Shown piece by piece: positions 11,028 to 22,706 of a stretch of DNA of 64,000 bases. The DNA is from Dinochytrium kinnereticum. Taxonomy: Eukaryota > Chytridiomycota > Chytridiomycetes > Chytridiales > Chytridiaceae. The DNA is taken from contig JADGJT010000070.1 in NCBI GenBank assembly GCA_027604005.1, forward strand, positions 1 through 64,000, in the 5' to 3' direction. A program made the translations under genes and the position numbers. The first letter of the stretch is position 1. Every line of letters starts with the position of its first letter. The notes under the pieces are model-generated. The model saw nothing but the letters and a program-made list of their open reading frames with translations, was not told the origin of the DNA and searched no databases.

Positions 11028-11808
11028 ATGGTGAGTGCGTTGACCTCTCCCCGCGACGAGAGGATGCGTTACGACGGCGATGCGGCTGCTAATTGTGTTG
11101 CTTGGTGTTGGGTTTGGATGTAGGCCGGCGCTACTCTTGACGATGCTACCCCCGTGGTCAGCCGCTTCCCCGACGTTTCAACCATCACGTCCTACCTCTC
11201 CTCTTCCACCGTCATCTCTGTTGTCTGCTTGTGTGAGTTATTTGCCGTTAATTCGCTGCGGGATCCATCTTTGAATGGCTCTTCTCTACAATTATTATAT
11301 AGTTCTGATCACTTTTTGTTGGTTGTTTTTGTTGACCTTCGCGCATATTAGACCTTTACAGCAGCACTTTTGGACTGAACGTTCTTTCGAACCTTCCTAT
11401 TGTGATCATCGTTTCGGGGCTTGTTATTGGAGGGTTGTCGGTTGCTTACAGTAACTCCACTTACACCACGTAAGCTCTGCGCATTTCTGCGATTGAATTA
11501 TCTTAACCTACTCGAACCCCCTCAAAAATAACAGCCGTATCTTCTACCACAAAGCCGACAAGCAGGACGGCAGCCTCGCCTCCAAGAAGACTCTTACTCA
11601 AGCTGAAGAGGTTGCCCGGACTGGAACCATCAAGACGACCTCAGTTTACTGGTCCATCTTTTTTGTCAACTCGTTCTTCTTCATCCTCTTTACTTTGTTC
11701 ACTCTTGGAGTTACCTCTAATATTCCCGCGGTTTACAAGTACGCGGTGACCGCTTTGCTGCCTCCTACGATTCTTGTGTTTTTGACTGAGCCTTCGACTT
11801 TGAAGTAA
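11028..11808 (+). CDS. SSR3: Translocon-associated protein gamma (TRAP-gamma/SSR3)
   Basis: TRAP-gamma is a four-span ER membrane protein that sits against the Sec61 channel and the ribosome. Exons 11028-11030, 11124-11232, 11352-11469 and 11535-11808 sum to 504 nt, giving 167 residues. Two hydrophobic spans (SSTVISVVCLYLY region; LPIVIIVSGLVIGGLSVAY) come first, then a charged cytosolic loop ending EEVARTGTIKTTSVYWSIFF, then two more spans (FFFILFTLFTLGV; YAVTALLPPTILVFL). Length, topology and the loop placed before paired C-terminal helices match SSR3. Exon 1 codes only the start Met: the ATG is followed at once by GTGAGT. The assignment rests on topology plus loose sequence likeness, so another small four-span protein remains possible. 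Confidence 0.75.
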
Positions 11809-12064
11809 TTTTGTTTGAGTAGGGGAGGTTTTGGTTTATGTTGTTGGGATGGGGTATGTTGTTGGGATGGGGTTAAGCCTTTTTTTTTTTGTTAAAAGAT
11901 TTGGAATGAGACATTATATTTTGTTCACTTCATCTTGTAATGAAAGAGAAACATGTATTAAATTCTACGAGATCATGTAACTCGTTACTTTATCAAAAAG
12001 TCGTTGGTTTTTATTAGAGACACAGAAAGGACTCATGAGATTACTACAAATAAAAAAACAGAGA

Positions 12065-13401
12065 TCAGGCGGTGCCCTTCGCCGCCTTCGCCCCTCCGTC
12101 AGTCTTGGGCGGCGCCCGATCACCGCCATCCTTCTTCTTCTTCTCCTTCTTCAAAGTCTTCGGATCCACTGGAGGGGGGTAAGCCAACTTTGTCAACTCC
12201 ACCAAAGCCGAATCCAAGAACTTCTGTCTGATAGGCTCTAGTAACTCATTGATGGCATCCGTAGCACCCCCCTTCAAATCCAGCGGATGCAATTTCTTCT
12301 CCTTAAAGGATTCAAACACCTCGTCAAAGGAATTGAAGACCAAGTTTCCGCCAAACTTTTCAGGTCGCTTGATGGTGAAGGTGATAGGACCGCCGTCGGA
12401 TTTGAGAGAAAGGATGGGGAAGATGACGTACTTAAGGAACGAAAGGATGGGGTTATCGTCCACGTTGCCTTCCTCACAGAAAGCCTTTTTGAGTTTCTTT
12501 TCAACGGACTTGGCGTCGTCCAGAAGATCAATCTTTGAGTCAGGTTCCGATGAACTCATCTTGGATCCACTCAATCCACCCAGCATGACGTTCATCAAAT
12601 GCGCTCGCTTCTTGTACCCAAGAGTGGGCATGTGCTTCTCCGCGAAAGTGAAGATCTTTCTCTGATCGACTCCACCAAACTGCGCATCAACCCCCAAGTA
12701 CTCTTCATCAAGCGCTTGAAGTAACGGGTAAACCAGTCCTGACATAAGCGGTGATTCAACTTGCTTCACAACCTCCGCCCCAGCTTTCTTGGCGTCATGT
12801 TCAGAGGTGACAGCAAGCATGCGGTAAACATCGAGGGTGTATTCTCGGCTAAGTTGATAGTCCGTTCCAACAACGAACTTAAGTTTAGAGATTGGAACTC
12901 CAATGGATTCTAGCATGGCTTTGATCGCGGCTTCATAGTACTTGGTTCGGTGGTTTAGAAGCTCCCAGGGTGCTTTCATGTTATCCAGGTAGGCATGCAG
13001 ATCGGCAAACAAGATCGTGACCTAAATCAAAGAAACGCAGCCAGTTAAGAAATATACAGTCGGCCCAGCATGACATGGGGAGGAGAAATGTGCTATGATG
13101 ACCCAACCTCGCATCCGGCTTTAAGGAAATCAGCAATCTTGGTCATGGGAACAAAGTATCCAATGTGAGGTTTCCCAGTCGTTGCAGTACCCCAGTAAAC
13201 CTTCAGATCTCTCTCGGCAAGAACTTTCTTGATCTCCTCCTCTCCAAGGTATTCCTGAAGATTACGAGTGATCAGCGCGAACCTATCGTACACCCACAAA
13301 CAACAGAATAATCAGATTTGAACCATCACGTAATAAAATACGAATAATGGAATTACAAGTTGAAGGACTTCGTTTCTGTACCTTTCTTCAACGGATGTCA
13401 T
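12065..13401 (-). CDS. TYS1: Cytosolic tyrosyl-tRNA synthetase
   Basis: Class I enzyme that charges tRNA-Tyr. Exons are 13382-13401, 13108-13282 and 12065-13021, giving 383 residues, normal for the eukaryotic cytosolic enzyme without extra C-terminal EMAP domain. It begins [20 protein letters not shown]. The HIGH-type motif appears as KPHIGYF near residue 45 and the KMSKS-type loop as [17 protein letters not shown]. The Tyr-binding region includes [15 protein letters not shown] and the [11 protein letters not shown] segment. The C-terminal tail is a Lys/Asp/Gly/Ala-rich extension ([11 protein letters not shown]) like that of other fungal enzymes, which aids tRNA binding. The first exon is only 20 nt. 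Confidence 0.97.
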
Positions 13402-14395
13402 GATGGTTTAAAATGATGTGTTGAGAAAAGAAAAAAATTGATGGGGATTGGACTTGGACGAGATTGGCTCAAAACCGCCTTTTTTATTATAAGCCTTACC
13501 GTTAACCTTCTGAATTCTGAACGCAGTGCAGTTTAAAAAGAGAAACATGGGGGAAAAAAACGTAAGAAAGATATGTCTGCTTGGCCTTGTCTCATCATCT
13601 TCAAAAAAAAACAAAAAAAACCACATACCACATATCTAGCATTGACCCTTTCATCCAAGGGTGTAAGTACTCGCATGCTAATGATTTTTACAGAGAATCG
13701 CAACCTGAAGTGTTGCAAGGGCTTTAGCGAACAAAACCCCGCTCCACACTGCGAAATATATTTGACATCAATGATGAAACATGGGAATGTTTATATGATG
13801 AGAGGAAGGACGCCAAGGCAGAGAAAAAGGAGAATGCTGGGGCTCTTAACTATTACCAGCGTTGAAGCAATGAAAAAAGGACGAAAATAAAAGGTAAAGA
13901 AAAAGAAGAAGTGTTCAAAAACAGGCATGGCTTCCGGCCGCTCCAAAACCCTCGCCTAAGGATATAATACCATAACACAACAATTTCCCCCCAGCTAGAT
14001 ACAATTGCAATAGAGAAAACGGGGAAACCGAAAAAAAGGAGTTGAAAAAACCACAACAGCAAAACTGAGTGGCAAAGCGAGTCATTCCGTGCGAAAAAGA
14101 ACGCTTAAAAAAACGGAGTTCGTCAATAAAAAGGGTCATAAAAAGGGTGTAATAAAAATGTGATAAAAAATAAACAAAGAGTCATCCATTTTCGTAGATC
14201 TCCAAAAGTGGCGCTCGTAAAATACAAATAACCAAAGTCAACAAAAAAAGGCAAAAACAATAAAATACAATGGAGTTTTAATCTAGGTTCAGCTTTCTTC
14301 ACAGGAAGTGAGCCTAGAGTAGAAAAAAGAAGGATGAAGAGAAAAGATGAAAAGATATCAAAAACCTCCCAATAAACCTCCAACCAGACCTTCCA
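13402..14395. other. Intergenic region, TYS1 promoter and 3' UTR of next gene
   Basis: About 1 kb between two minus-strand genes. It is A-rich on the plus strand with many runs of 5-8 A. No conserved open frame, RNA gene or repeat was recognised. Confidence 0.5.
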
Positions 14396-15663
14396 CTAAG
14401 CCTTCGTGGAAGCCCTAAAAGAGCCGCGATAGTTCACTGATGCTGGAGCAGAACTAAACGCCGACACTTTATCCCGTTTCCCAATACTAGCCACCCTCGT
14501 CGAATCCGGTGAGCTCATCAATGAAGGAAGTGTACCAAAGCTCGAAACCGATGAGCATCCATCTTCAGATGAGGTCGAAATCGTCGATCTCTCCGACAAC
14601 GGAGTCCCAGGAATAGACCTCAACGACGTCGTATAATGCGACGAAGAATCATAACCACCTCTCGAAAACCCATGTGCATTGATGTCGGTAAAGATAAAAG
14701 GTCGCAGAGCCTTCGGCTTTTTCACACCCGGTGGAGGGATGGTCCAAACTCCCAGGGGTTCGGTGTCGGTGTCATAGATCTGCTTCAGGTTGCCGTTTTG
14801 AATTAAATCATCGGCGTCTGGGCCTGGGCATCTGGGTAGGAGGGTTGAGGGGTCGTACGAGGACGGGTTGGAAGTCGTGAGACGGGTGATGGCTTCGTCG
14901 GGGTCTTCGACGGGAATGCTAGAGATCCACCAATCGATAAAGTTGAGGTCGGAGGAAACGAACGATTCGGAAGTTTGACACCCTATAGGAGAAGATGTAT
15001 AATGATAAGCATATGAAAACATGTGAGTTGAAAAGATGGGGGGAGACAAATCAGATTCATACCGGCATCCCTGACAAAAACACCTTGAATGCACCGAATA
15101 GCACTTGTCTTGAACCCGCGGTCCAAGCTAGGTACAGCACTCTGCCTCAGCACCTGCTGTGGGGTAGAATCGACCGAGAGCCTTGACATCCTAGTTCGGA
15201 CGTCGTCCGACCTCGAGACTTTGGTGCTAGGCACAGCCTTCGTCTTTGGAGCGCCATGTAAGCCAGAGAAAGAAGAAAGGGAAAAAACGGCAATATCTGA
15301 ATAAGGGGATGAATGCTGGGTCGGTGGACGCATGTCAAGAAGAAACTGGGAGGGCTTGGAGGATTCTGATTGAGGCTGGGCGGCGGGCCTTGTGGTTGTG
15401 GTGGATGTGGATGTGGATGAGGAGAGAGACGGAACGCTGGGACGACGGGAAACAAATACGGGGGGGGAAGTGGAGGATGTGGCTGAGGTTGAGCTTGACC
15501 AGCGCGACTTGTGAGCCGCAAAGGCTGTTCCTGACGCGGGGAGGGCATATTGGGCAAGTGTTTCCCTTCTGCCAGTGCTGCTGATGGATGGGCGTCGTGA
15601 TGAGGAGGCGGAGGAGGGGGTTGTGGTGGGGCGTTGGGAAGGGGGACCAGAGGAGGAGTGCAT
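14396..15663 (-). CDS. Ser/Pro/Thr-rich protein of unknown function
   Basis: Start ATG 15661-15663, stop TAG 14396-14398; two exons joined at GTATGA (near 15063) and an AG near 14985, about 395 residues. The N-terminal half is almost all Ser, Thr, Pro and Arg (SSSGPPSQRPTTTPSS; RRPSVPSLSSSTSTSTTTT) and looks disordered and phosphorylatable. The middle has a more ordered patch, SLDRGFKTSAIRCIQGVFVR then SDLNFIDWWISSIPVEDPDE. The C-terminus is again Ser-rich with SLRSIPGTPLSERSTIS. No domain, signal peptide or membrane span was seen. A role in signalling or the cytoskeleton is only a guess. The exon join keeps frame and sense, supporting one gene. Confidence 0.6.
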
Positions 15664-16200
15664 TCGGAGAGAGTCGGTAGTGGCCCAGGGGCTCGCTGCT
15701 TTTTTTTTTCCGTGAGTTCTGCTGGGTTGGGATCAAGAGTGAAAAAATTGAGGACGACGGCGCGATGGTGAAAATTGAGACGTGCCCGAGCCGATGGGCA
15801 AGTCCGTGCGCGTTGATGTGCGGAGGGCAGCGATTGATCACGCTCTGCCCGGCGATCGACCAGCGCGAGGTGCATTTCAATGCTCGTGCTTCAGCATGTT
15901 GCAGGGCATGACCCTGTGATGGACGCATGTCGATCCGATGGCCGCCTACGCCTCTAGCGCACCCTAAGAGATCTGAAGCTGCCGCAGCAGCGCAGATGGA
16001 TGCCTGGATGCGCTGCTGACCGAGGACGTCCACGCCTGCGTTGGTCGAGCGACTGCGTGCGGGTCTGCACTGCATGGGCAGCAATTATTACAACCCGTTG
16101 CCAAAATCCCTGCCGTCACACAGGAAAGAGGGAGTTGACAACTCCACGCAACAGCACATCACACGCACCCGACACGCAACTGGGCAAGGCGCACGGAGCG
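15664..16200. other. Divergent intergenic region, Ser-rich gene / TMEM249
   Basis: 537 bp between two divergent start codons; GC-richer than the rest. It holds both promoters. Long overlapping open frames cross it but have no recognisable domain. Confidence 0.45.
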
Positions 16201-17697
16201 ATGGGGGGAAATCCCTTCATGGACATCTGGAGGCAGCTCAACAGGCAGCCGGAGGAGGTGCTGCAGCAGAAGCTGGATGCTAATCCATACCATCCATTCC
16301 AAGTCATCCAGTCTCAGGGTGCTTATTCCGTTAGCCCCCATCGCCCGCCCGCCCCTAATGTCTCATCCTCTCAACTTCTCATCCAACTACATCAGCTCTG
16401 CAGTTCTCTGTGAGATACACTGCTCTCTTCGTCTCAATAGCAAGCTTTGCAGTGTCCTCAGGCATGATCATCTTCTGGACGGCAAAGGGCCTTCTCGACA
16501 ATGTCTGTCCATTCTTTCTCTTATTCCATGAAAAAGGCTTCGATTCCATCTAAACTGTTTTCTCCTACTTTATTATAATTATTTGAAGGCATTCTTCATA
16601 TTACCCTTCCTTGGAATGGTCGTCTCTGTCGTGGGAATCTGGAACTACAAAGACACAAGATACTACACCCTCCTGCCCAGTCAAAAAGAGTATATGTTCG
16701 CACATAACAAAAAGGTGCATGTGCGTGGAGGTATTTTTTCATTTCCCTGCTTTTTTCTTTCACAGTCATCGTTGGAGCCTCCATGTAATTTCTTTCAATT
16801 CACATAGAGTTTTACAACATCTACATTCGCTTACGGCGAGAAGTCCGATCAGGTAATCAAAATAACTATTGCGAAGAGAATCTTCTTGATACCACTTTCA
16901 TGGCGAGAGTAGCAGTATTTTTGTTGCGAATGAAACCTTTTTGGATTTGTTTACAGAGTGTGATCACTTTAATTAATTAGTCATGCCGCTAAAAGGCGGC
17001 GGTATCATCCATTCCTCTTATCAGATGTTCATCACTTATCATTTCTTATCATCCATTCCTCTTATGAGATGAGATATTCATCACTTATATTTCTTCAAAA
17101 GGGCAATTAAAGTACTATCATCTAGTGTTGAACGGCTACCAAATAGACAGTCGACGACTTTCCGGGACATCAAAAAACGTCGAGGTGAGAAAATATGCAC
17201 AACTCAACATGACAACTCGACTTTATGTAGAAACTACGAAAGCTGGGGCAAACAATGGCAGCAAATTTGAATTTAAAGTGAGCAAAAACAATTCATCAAA
17301 AAAAAGGGACTTTTAAACCTTTAAAAAATAGCTACTTTGACGAGGCCAACACTTCACAGCATCATGTTATTCGTCATTTCAGGTCTGATTTTTATTTTTA
17401 TGAAACAGGTTGACACTGGAAGTATTGACGGTGATATCCTTCTATTTCTTTTTGGCTTTGCTCTGTGAAGGAGCGACAAGCAGGTCTTTTCATTCCGAAA
17501 AGGAAGTGTCGCGGCCAACAAGCAAGTCTCTTGACCACTATCCTGAGCTTGAAACAGTTATTCTCTGTTGTCATCGTTCATTAAAGTATATAACAAGAAG
17601 AAAAGTACCTACTTCAAAGAATTTATTCATCCAAACCATCACAAGCATTTGCGTTATCATCCGCAAAGGGTTTTTACAGAATAAAAATACCACATAA
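16201..17697 (+). CDS. TMEM249: TMEM249-like membrane protein (CatSper auxiliary subunit family)
   Basis: Exons 16201-16318, 16396-16502, 16589-16730, 16808-16852, 17102-17184, 17231-17277, 17332-17382 and a last exon from 17409; phases agree at every join. Two membrane helices occur at about residues 46-70 (TALFVSIASFAVSSGMIIFW) and 77-92 (FFILPFLGMVVSVVGIW). A compact domain follows with VHVRGEFYNIYIRLRREV, KYYHLVLNGYQID, KLRKLGQTMAANLNLNYFD and HHVIRHF. Two short spans plus NIYIRL / YLVLNGY / LR.LG..LA..L.LNYFD is the pattern I associate with TMEM249, in mammals a subunit of the sperm CatSper calcium channel. The end is uncertain: frame stays open to 17697, but a GT-AG intron at 17422-17470 would end the protein at 17584 (about 239 residues, nearer the animal length). 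Expected in the zoospore flagellum. Confidence 0.8.
17004..17095 (+). repeat. Tandem duplication inside TMEM249 intron
   Basis: ATCATCCATTCCTCTTAT starts copies at 17004 and 17048. Each copy runs about 44-48 bp and ends CATCACTTAT(C)ATTTCTT; the second differs by a few changes and a small insertion (GAGAT). The pair lies in the 249-nt intron between exons 4 and 5, which is longer than its neighbours. Confidence 0.85.
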
Positions 17698-17924
17698 ATT
17701 CAGCAGCAGGAAATAACAAGAAAATAAAAACAAAACAAAAACATAGCAAAAACAATGAGAGGGCAACCCTCTTCATTAAGAAAAAATAAAAATCACTCCG
17801 CACAAAAAACAACAACAAAACAATAGGATAAAAAGGAAAACATACGAAAATCTTAAAGTCTATAATATATTTATTGATATGTCTTAACACCCCGTCAACA
17901 AAAGCGAAAACAAACATGAACGTT

Positions 17925-20900
17925 CTACGAATTCACATGTCCCAGCCTCCCCCCACTCCCCGAAAATACCTCATACTTCTGAATCCTCCCCCAATCACTC
18001 CTAGTCATCAAAAAAGGCTGAAGAAGTTGCACCTCGATTCTTCCCAAACAACCTTCTGACAAAACCGTATGAAGGTTTTCGGGTTTAACAATAAATAAGT
18101 TACCAATCTCACGTAGCATTTCAAATCGTTCCGTAATGGGTGGTTGCTTGAAGAATGACATTGTTTCGTAGTACTTGGCAAGATCTCTGTTGACGTTGAA
18201 GAGATATTTTCTGTTAGTATGGAAAGGAAAGGGTAGTAGGCAAAGGCGGTTTTTTTTTTATATACTTTGTGAGAGTCACGCCGCCACTGTATGAGAAGGT
18301 GAACTTTTTGATGTGCTCGAGAAGCATTCTATGCCCGACATTAATAATGCAACATGAATGAAGAAAGTATACCCATGGAATGCGAATCCAATGTCGCAGA
18401 GAAACACTTCAAGGTTTTCTGAATCGAGAGACTGTTGAGCGGTCGCGCATATTCTCCGCATGAATTCACAGCACTGCTGGCAAGGCTGTAAAGAAACCGA
18501 CAATTTTAGTGGTTGCTGCACATCGCCGAGAAAGAGAAAAATAACGAGAACAAGAAGAAGGGCTCGAGAAACCTGGGTTGCGACCACGTTGCTTTCAAAA
18601 GTCTCATCTTTTGGCTTAAATTCTCCTTTTTTCTGCTTTGAAAGTAGTGTGGCAGCCCATGCCAGGATGGCTTAGGATGTTGTGAGTTTTTTGAAAGATG
18701 TCGAAGACTTGTTACCATCAATCTGTTTCTGAAGTAATTGGTTCAAAATATCTTCAATGGAAGACATGAATTCGTTTTTGATGATGATTGCCTCGCGATG
18801 TGCACTTGGAGATGAAGAGACGGCTGGGATCTTGTTTTTTTTTTGAGGAAATGATAAGAAAGAAAACACTGGAAGAAAAGCACTTACGACATAGGTTTGA
18901 AAGTGGAGTTGAATGAGTTGCAGTGTTTTACTTGTGACGGATACAAAGCGTAACGCGTTATCAACCTCCGGTTCAGATTTGGTATCCACTACCATGTTTT
19001 CCTCTGCAGCGCTGTAAAAAAAAAAACGAACAAAATTGGAGGCAAGAAAATAAATAAATAAGTAACAGAAAACAAACCCACGAGAAATAACTAATTATAA
19101 CACTCACATCTCGACCGCAGCCAGAATATATTCTAACCCAGCAACATCCACAAAAACCTTAAACAGCGCCCCAGCATTTTTCGCATGAACACCCTGCTTG
19201 CTCAGCTCCCTACATCTTTTTGCGCTCTCAAGGTGCATTTTAATCAACTCCAAAATGATTTTCAATGAGAGTTGAGAGGGATCATCTTCAGGTTTCGGAA
19301 ACGTTGGGGAAGTCGGGGATTTTGATCCGTCGAATCCAACGATGGTGAGGAGGTTTCCGACTGCTGGTAGGGGTGGCTGCTGTTTGGATTTGTTTTTCAG
19401 TTTTTTCCTGTTGATCTATTATTATTATTATTATTTTTTGCCCCCCATATTAGCTGAAGACTAAAAAAATAAATGGAGACGGGGTCAACTCACTACATGG
19501 TTTATGAAGGGAGCTATAACGCTTTCGAGCCGTTGCAACAAACAAGTGTTTTCAATGTTAATGTATCGGTCTCCGTCGGTGTAAGGAACGAAGAGGTCGT
19601 CAAAGTATCGGTCCAACGTCGCTGAGAGGGTATATTCGGGTTCTGCGCCGGCAAGTAAAGTCTCCCCTTGCCGTTTGAGATCGTTTGTGAGAGATAGCGT
19701 TGAAGAGTGAATAGAGGCTAAAGTGCGAAGGTAAAGTAGAGGGGAAACTTCTCCGGCCTTTGTTAGAAGAATTTCTAGAAAGTTTTGAATCTGTCAGGAA
19801 ATTCTGGTTTAGATCCGAGGGTATGCACTGTTTGTTTCTATCTAAAAATATGAGGTTTGTTTACCAGTTGAGCAAAGATTCGCTGAATGAATGTTTTCAA
19901 GACTGCGATGCTGTTTGGAAACACGACTGATATGGTAGACCATTCTGCAGGGAAAGAGGTTCGAATGTCGTCAAACAGCTTCCTCAATCCGATCATATCA
20001 ATATCGTCACTTTGATTGGAAGGAGGGTAAATCTTTCGTTTAAGGAAAACTCTGGAAGAACCTGTTATCAAATTCATCTTCGGAGATTATGGCTCGGTTG
20101 AGGAAGAATTCGTTTTGGTTGACGTAGGCTTGGACGCAAGAGTTTCCACCGTTCAGTTCGAATAGAAACTTTGCGCAAAACTACACCCTTGTGAGCGAAT
20201 ATCATAGTATTGTTTGCACAAACATTCATATCTGTCTTGTCGTTTTCTCTGTAAGCTGCATCAAATCTTGATAACATCTCTTGTTCCAGCTCCTCACAGT
20301 ATTTTTCGATATTTATACGGGCCTTCACATATTGTTAAATGTAAGTCACTCACGACAAGCAAACCGTTTCAGTTCCGGGTGCATCAAGCTCTTTGGCCAA
20401 TGCTGCCAACCGTCTTGCGATAACCGCAGACTTTTGATCCATCCCTTAGTCACCATCGATTCTATAACGTAATGTGTTTACCTTAAGCTCAGAATCATTT
20501 CCGGACTTTCGATACTCTTCAAGCCTGAAATGCCCTTCATCCTTGTTGAAGTCCAAAAAATATTGAATCAAATCCCTCGCTTCAACTGCCCGCGTTCTCT
20601 GCTTATCGATAGTTTCCAGCTGCTCCCCTGAACAAAAAGTGAGCGTCATCAAGGGCCCCCCAAGGTTACCTATCCGTATGGCCGTCTTCCCAACCATCCC
20701 TAGATGAGACTCAAGCGCTTGAAATGCCGATTTAACATCCTGAAGAACCACCTTAGTCGAACGCGCAAACACCTTGACAAACCTCAATAGCTGCCTGAAG
20801 CTCCGCCAACTTTCGTTTCCTAGCAACCTCTGACGCCTTTGCGGCATCATCCAGATCATCAATCTTATTCTGAACCTTCCGCCTTAAACGCAGCAGCTCA

Positions 20901-21145
20901 TCCAAGGACCCTTCAAACGCCCTAATCAATGGTTTGGGATCGAACCCAACCTCCGCTTGCAACAAATAGTTTTAGCCCGTCTCTTCGTCTCCTCACAGCT
21001 ATAAAAACCTGATAAACTCGGCTTCCGTCCCGCGGTAACAGTCTTCTTAGAGCATTGCTCGATGTATTGCTTGGCTGAGAAGGATCCCTTTGAGCGCTGG
21101 TTAGGTATGAGACCAGTATGCTTGAGCCACCTTAAACGAATCCAT
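17925..21145 (-). CDS. SEC10: Exocyst complex subunit Sec10 (EXOC5)
   Basis: Sec10 is one of eight exocyst subunits that tether secretory vesicles to the plasma membrane. Start ATG 21143-21145, stop TAG 17925-17927, more than twelve short exons, roughly 750-800 residues. Family features in order: FSAKQYIEQC near the N-terminus; FDPKPLIRAFEGSLDELLRL; coiled coil DDLDDAAKASEVARKRKLAE; the strong SEC10 block GEQLETIDKQRTRAVEARDL followed by LIQYFLDFN; AVIARRLAALAKEL; CEELEQEMLSRFDAAYRE; IAVLKTFIQRIFAQ, typical of the helical-bundle rod; and a C-terminus with DLAKYYETM and LRDIGNLF-like segments. The C-terminal exons (18120-18420) are separated by introns of about 60-100 nt; one near 19415 carries an (ATT)n tract. 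Its start lies 116 bp from divergent NOP12. Individual exon edges are approximate. Confidence 0.9.
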
Positions 21146-21261
21146 TGAGGGCGGTTTGTCAACAGATTTTTTTTTTTTTTGGTTCGCTCTGGACGCCTTG
21201 AAGATCACCAGCTTCTGCGACGTGCATCGCTTATCTGGGCCCAAAAGGACGACAGCCGATA

Positions 21262-22636
21262 ATGTTTAATTTCATTGCGGACAGCGATGCGATTGACAGC
21301 GACTTGAATAAGGTCTTTGCGGAGTCGAAGCGGAAGGCTGAGCCGGTGAAGGAGGTGACAACCTTGGCTGAGGGCGTCCAGGAGTCGGGTACGAATTACA
21401 TCAAGCGTTGCTCATGCATGCATTCCTTGATCGGTATGAGCTAATGCATGATCGTTTTGTCAGGGCAGGATGGTGCTGATATTGACATGGAATTGGATGC
21501 AAAAGAGGAGGACTTGAAGGATGACAAGAAGGCTGATAGGACAATCTTCATTGGGAACCTGCCCGTCTCCGTGGCGGAAAAGGTTCGATAAATTCTACTG
21601 TAGGGATGCTTGCTGACTTTTGAGCGTTATTGGTTTGATAGAAAACTGTGTTGAAGAAGCTGAAGAAGGTGTTAATGGAATTTGGGACGCTGGAGAGTAT
21701 AAGGTTCCGGTCCATTGTAAGGGCAAAGATATACGCTCACCCTTTTGCTGATCACTTTTGTAAGGCTTTTGCAAACCTAATGCCGAAGCGTGTTGCATTC
21801 CTCACCAAAAAGTTTCATCCGGAAAGAGATAGCTTGAATGCGTATGCTGTTTTCGCGGACTCAGTGAGCCTGACATGGTTGGGAAGATTGTAACTTTTTT
21901 TCAAGGAATCCGTTCAAAAATCACTAGCACTTAACGGGACCGTTTTTGAGGGGAAGCATATCCGAGTGGATGCGGTCGCAAAGGTAAAGGCTTGGCTGGT
22001 AATATTCGATTATTTATGGTGAAAAAAGGAAACAACTCCTGATCTTAAGCGCTGTATATTTATTGGAAACCTTCCATTCAGCGTCGCTGATGAGGTTCTG
22101 TGGGAGTTCTTCGGGAAAGTGGGAGAGATAGGTGAGCATAATGTTAGGTGTTTCTGGTATTGACAAACGTTATGCAGAAAATGTCCGAGTGATCCGCGAC
22201 AAGTGAGCCAGCCCTTTTATCTCAAAGTAGAAAGATGGTGGATTTTAAACTTTCTCTTGTTTAGGAAAACCAACGTTGGCAAAGGGTTTGCGTACGTTCA
22301 GTTTAAGGAGAAGACGAGCGTTACGGTGGCGCTAGAGTACCATGACACGGAGGTAGCAGGAAGGAAGATTCGCATACAGCGCTGCGCCAAGCCGAAAGCG
22401 CTCGTGAAGCTTGAAGGGCAGCGATCCAAACTGTGAGTGCCTTTTTTTCTTATAGTTCAGGGCAGGTGCGGGGTGCCGTCCCTCCTTTTGCACCCCCTTT
22501 CTTGTTACCCAGTGGAAGCGGCTGACTTTGAATTAATTCTCCGATATGGTGCAGCGGATCCAAGGCCAAGGGAAAGAAGAACAAGAAGCCGACAAAGGCG
22601 GGCAGCAAGGCCCAAACAGCAAAAACAAAAAAATAA
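21262..22636 (+). CDS. NOP12: Nucleolar RNA-binding protein Nop12 / RBM34-like, two RRMs
   Basis: Nop12 is a nucleolar protein needed for pre-25S rRNA processing. ATG 21262-21264, stop TAA 22634-22636, nine short exons, about 260 residues. It starts MFNFIADSDAIDSDLNKVF. RRM1 begins RTIFIGNLPVSVAEKKTVLK and is interrupted by the basic insertion typical of Nop12/RBM34 (SIRFRSI...RVAFLTKKFHPERDSLNAYAVF). RRM2 has RNP2 CIFIGNLPF and RNP1 KGFAYVQF. The tail is a Lys-rich nucleolar-localisation type segment (KGKKNKKPTKAGSK). The last exon joins after SKL at GTGAGT (22433). The stop codon lies only 70 bp upstream of the myosin start on the same strand. Confidence 0.92.
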
Positions 22637-22706
22637 AAAAATCATCAAAACAACAATTGTCACTCTGATTGACAACCCGCCAGCAGCTGAACCTGAACGA
22701 ACGAAC

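Noticed and set aside
15147..16084. Long overlapping minus-strand open frames (up to 249 codons) around the Ser-rich gene
   Set aside because: They are alternative frames of GC-rich Ser/Pro coding sequence and promoter; low-complexity products without domains.
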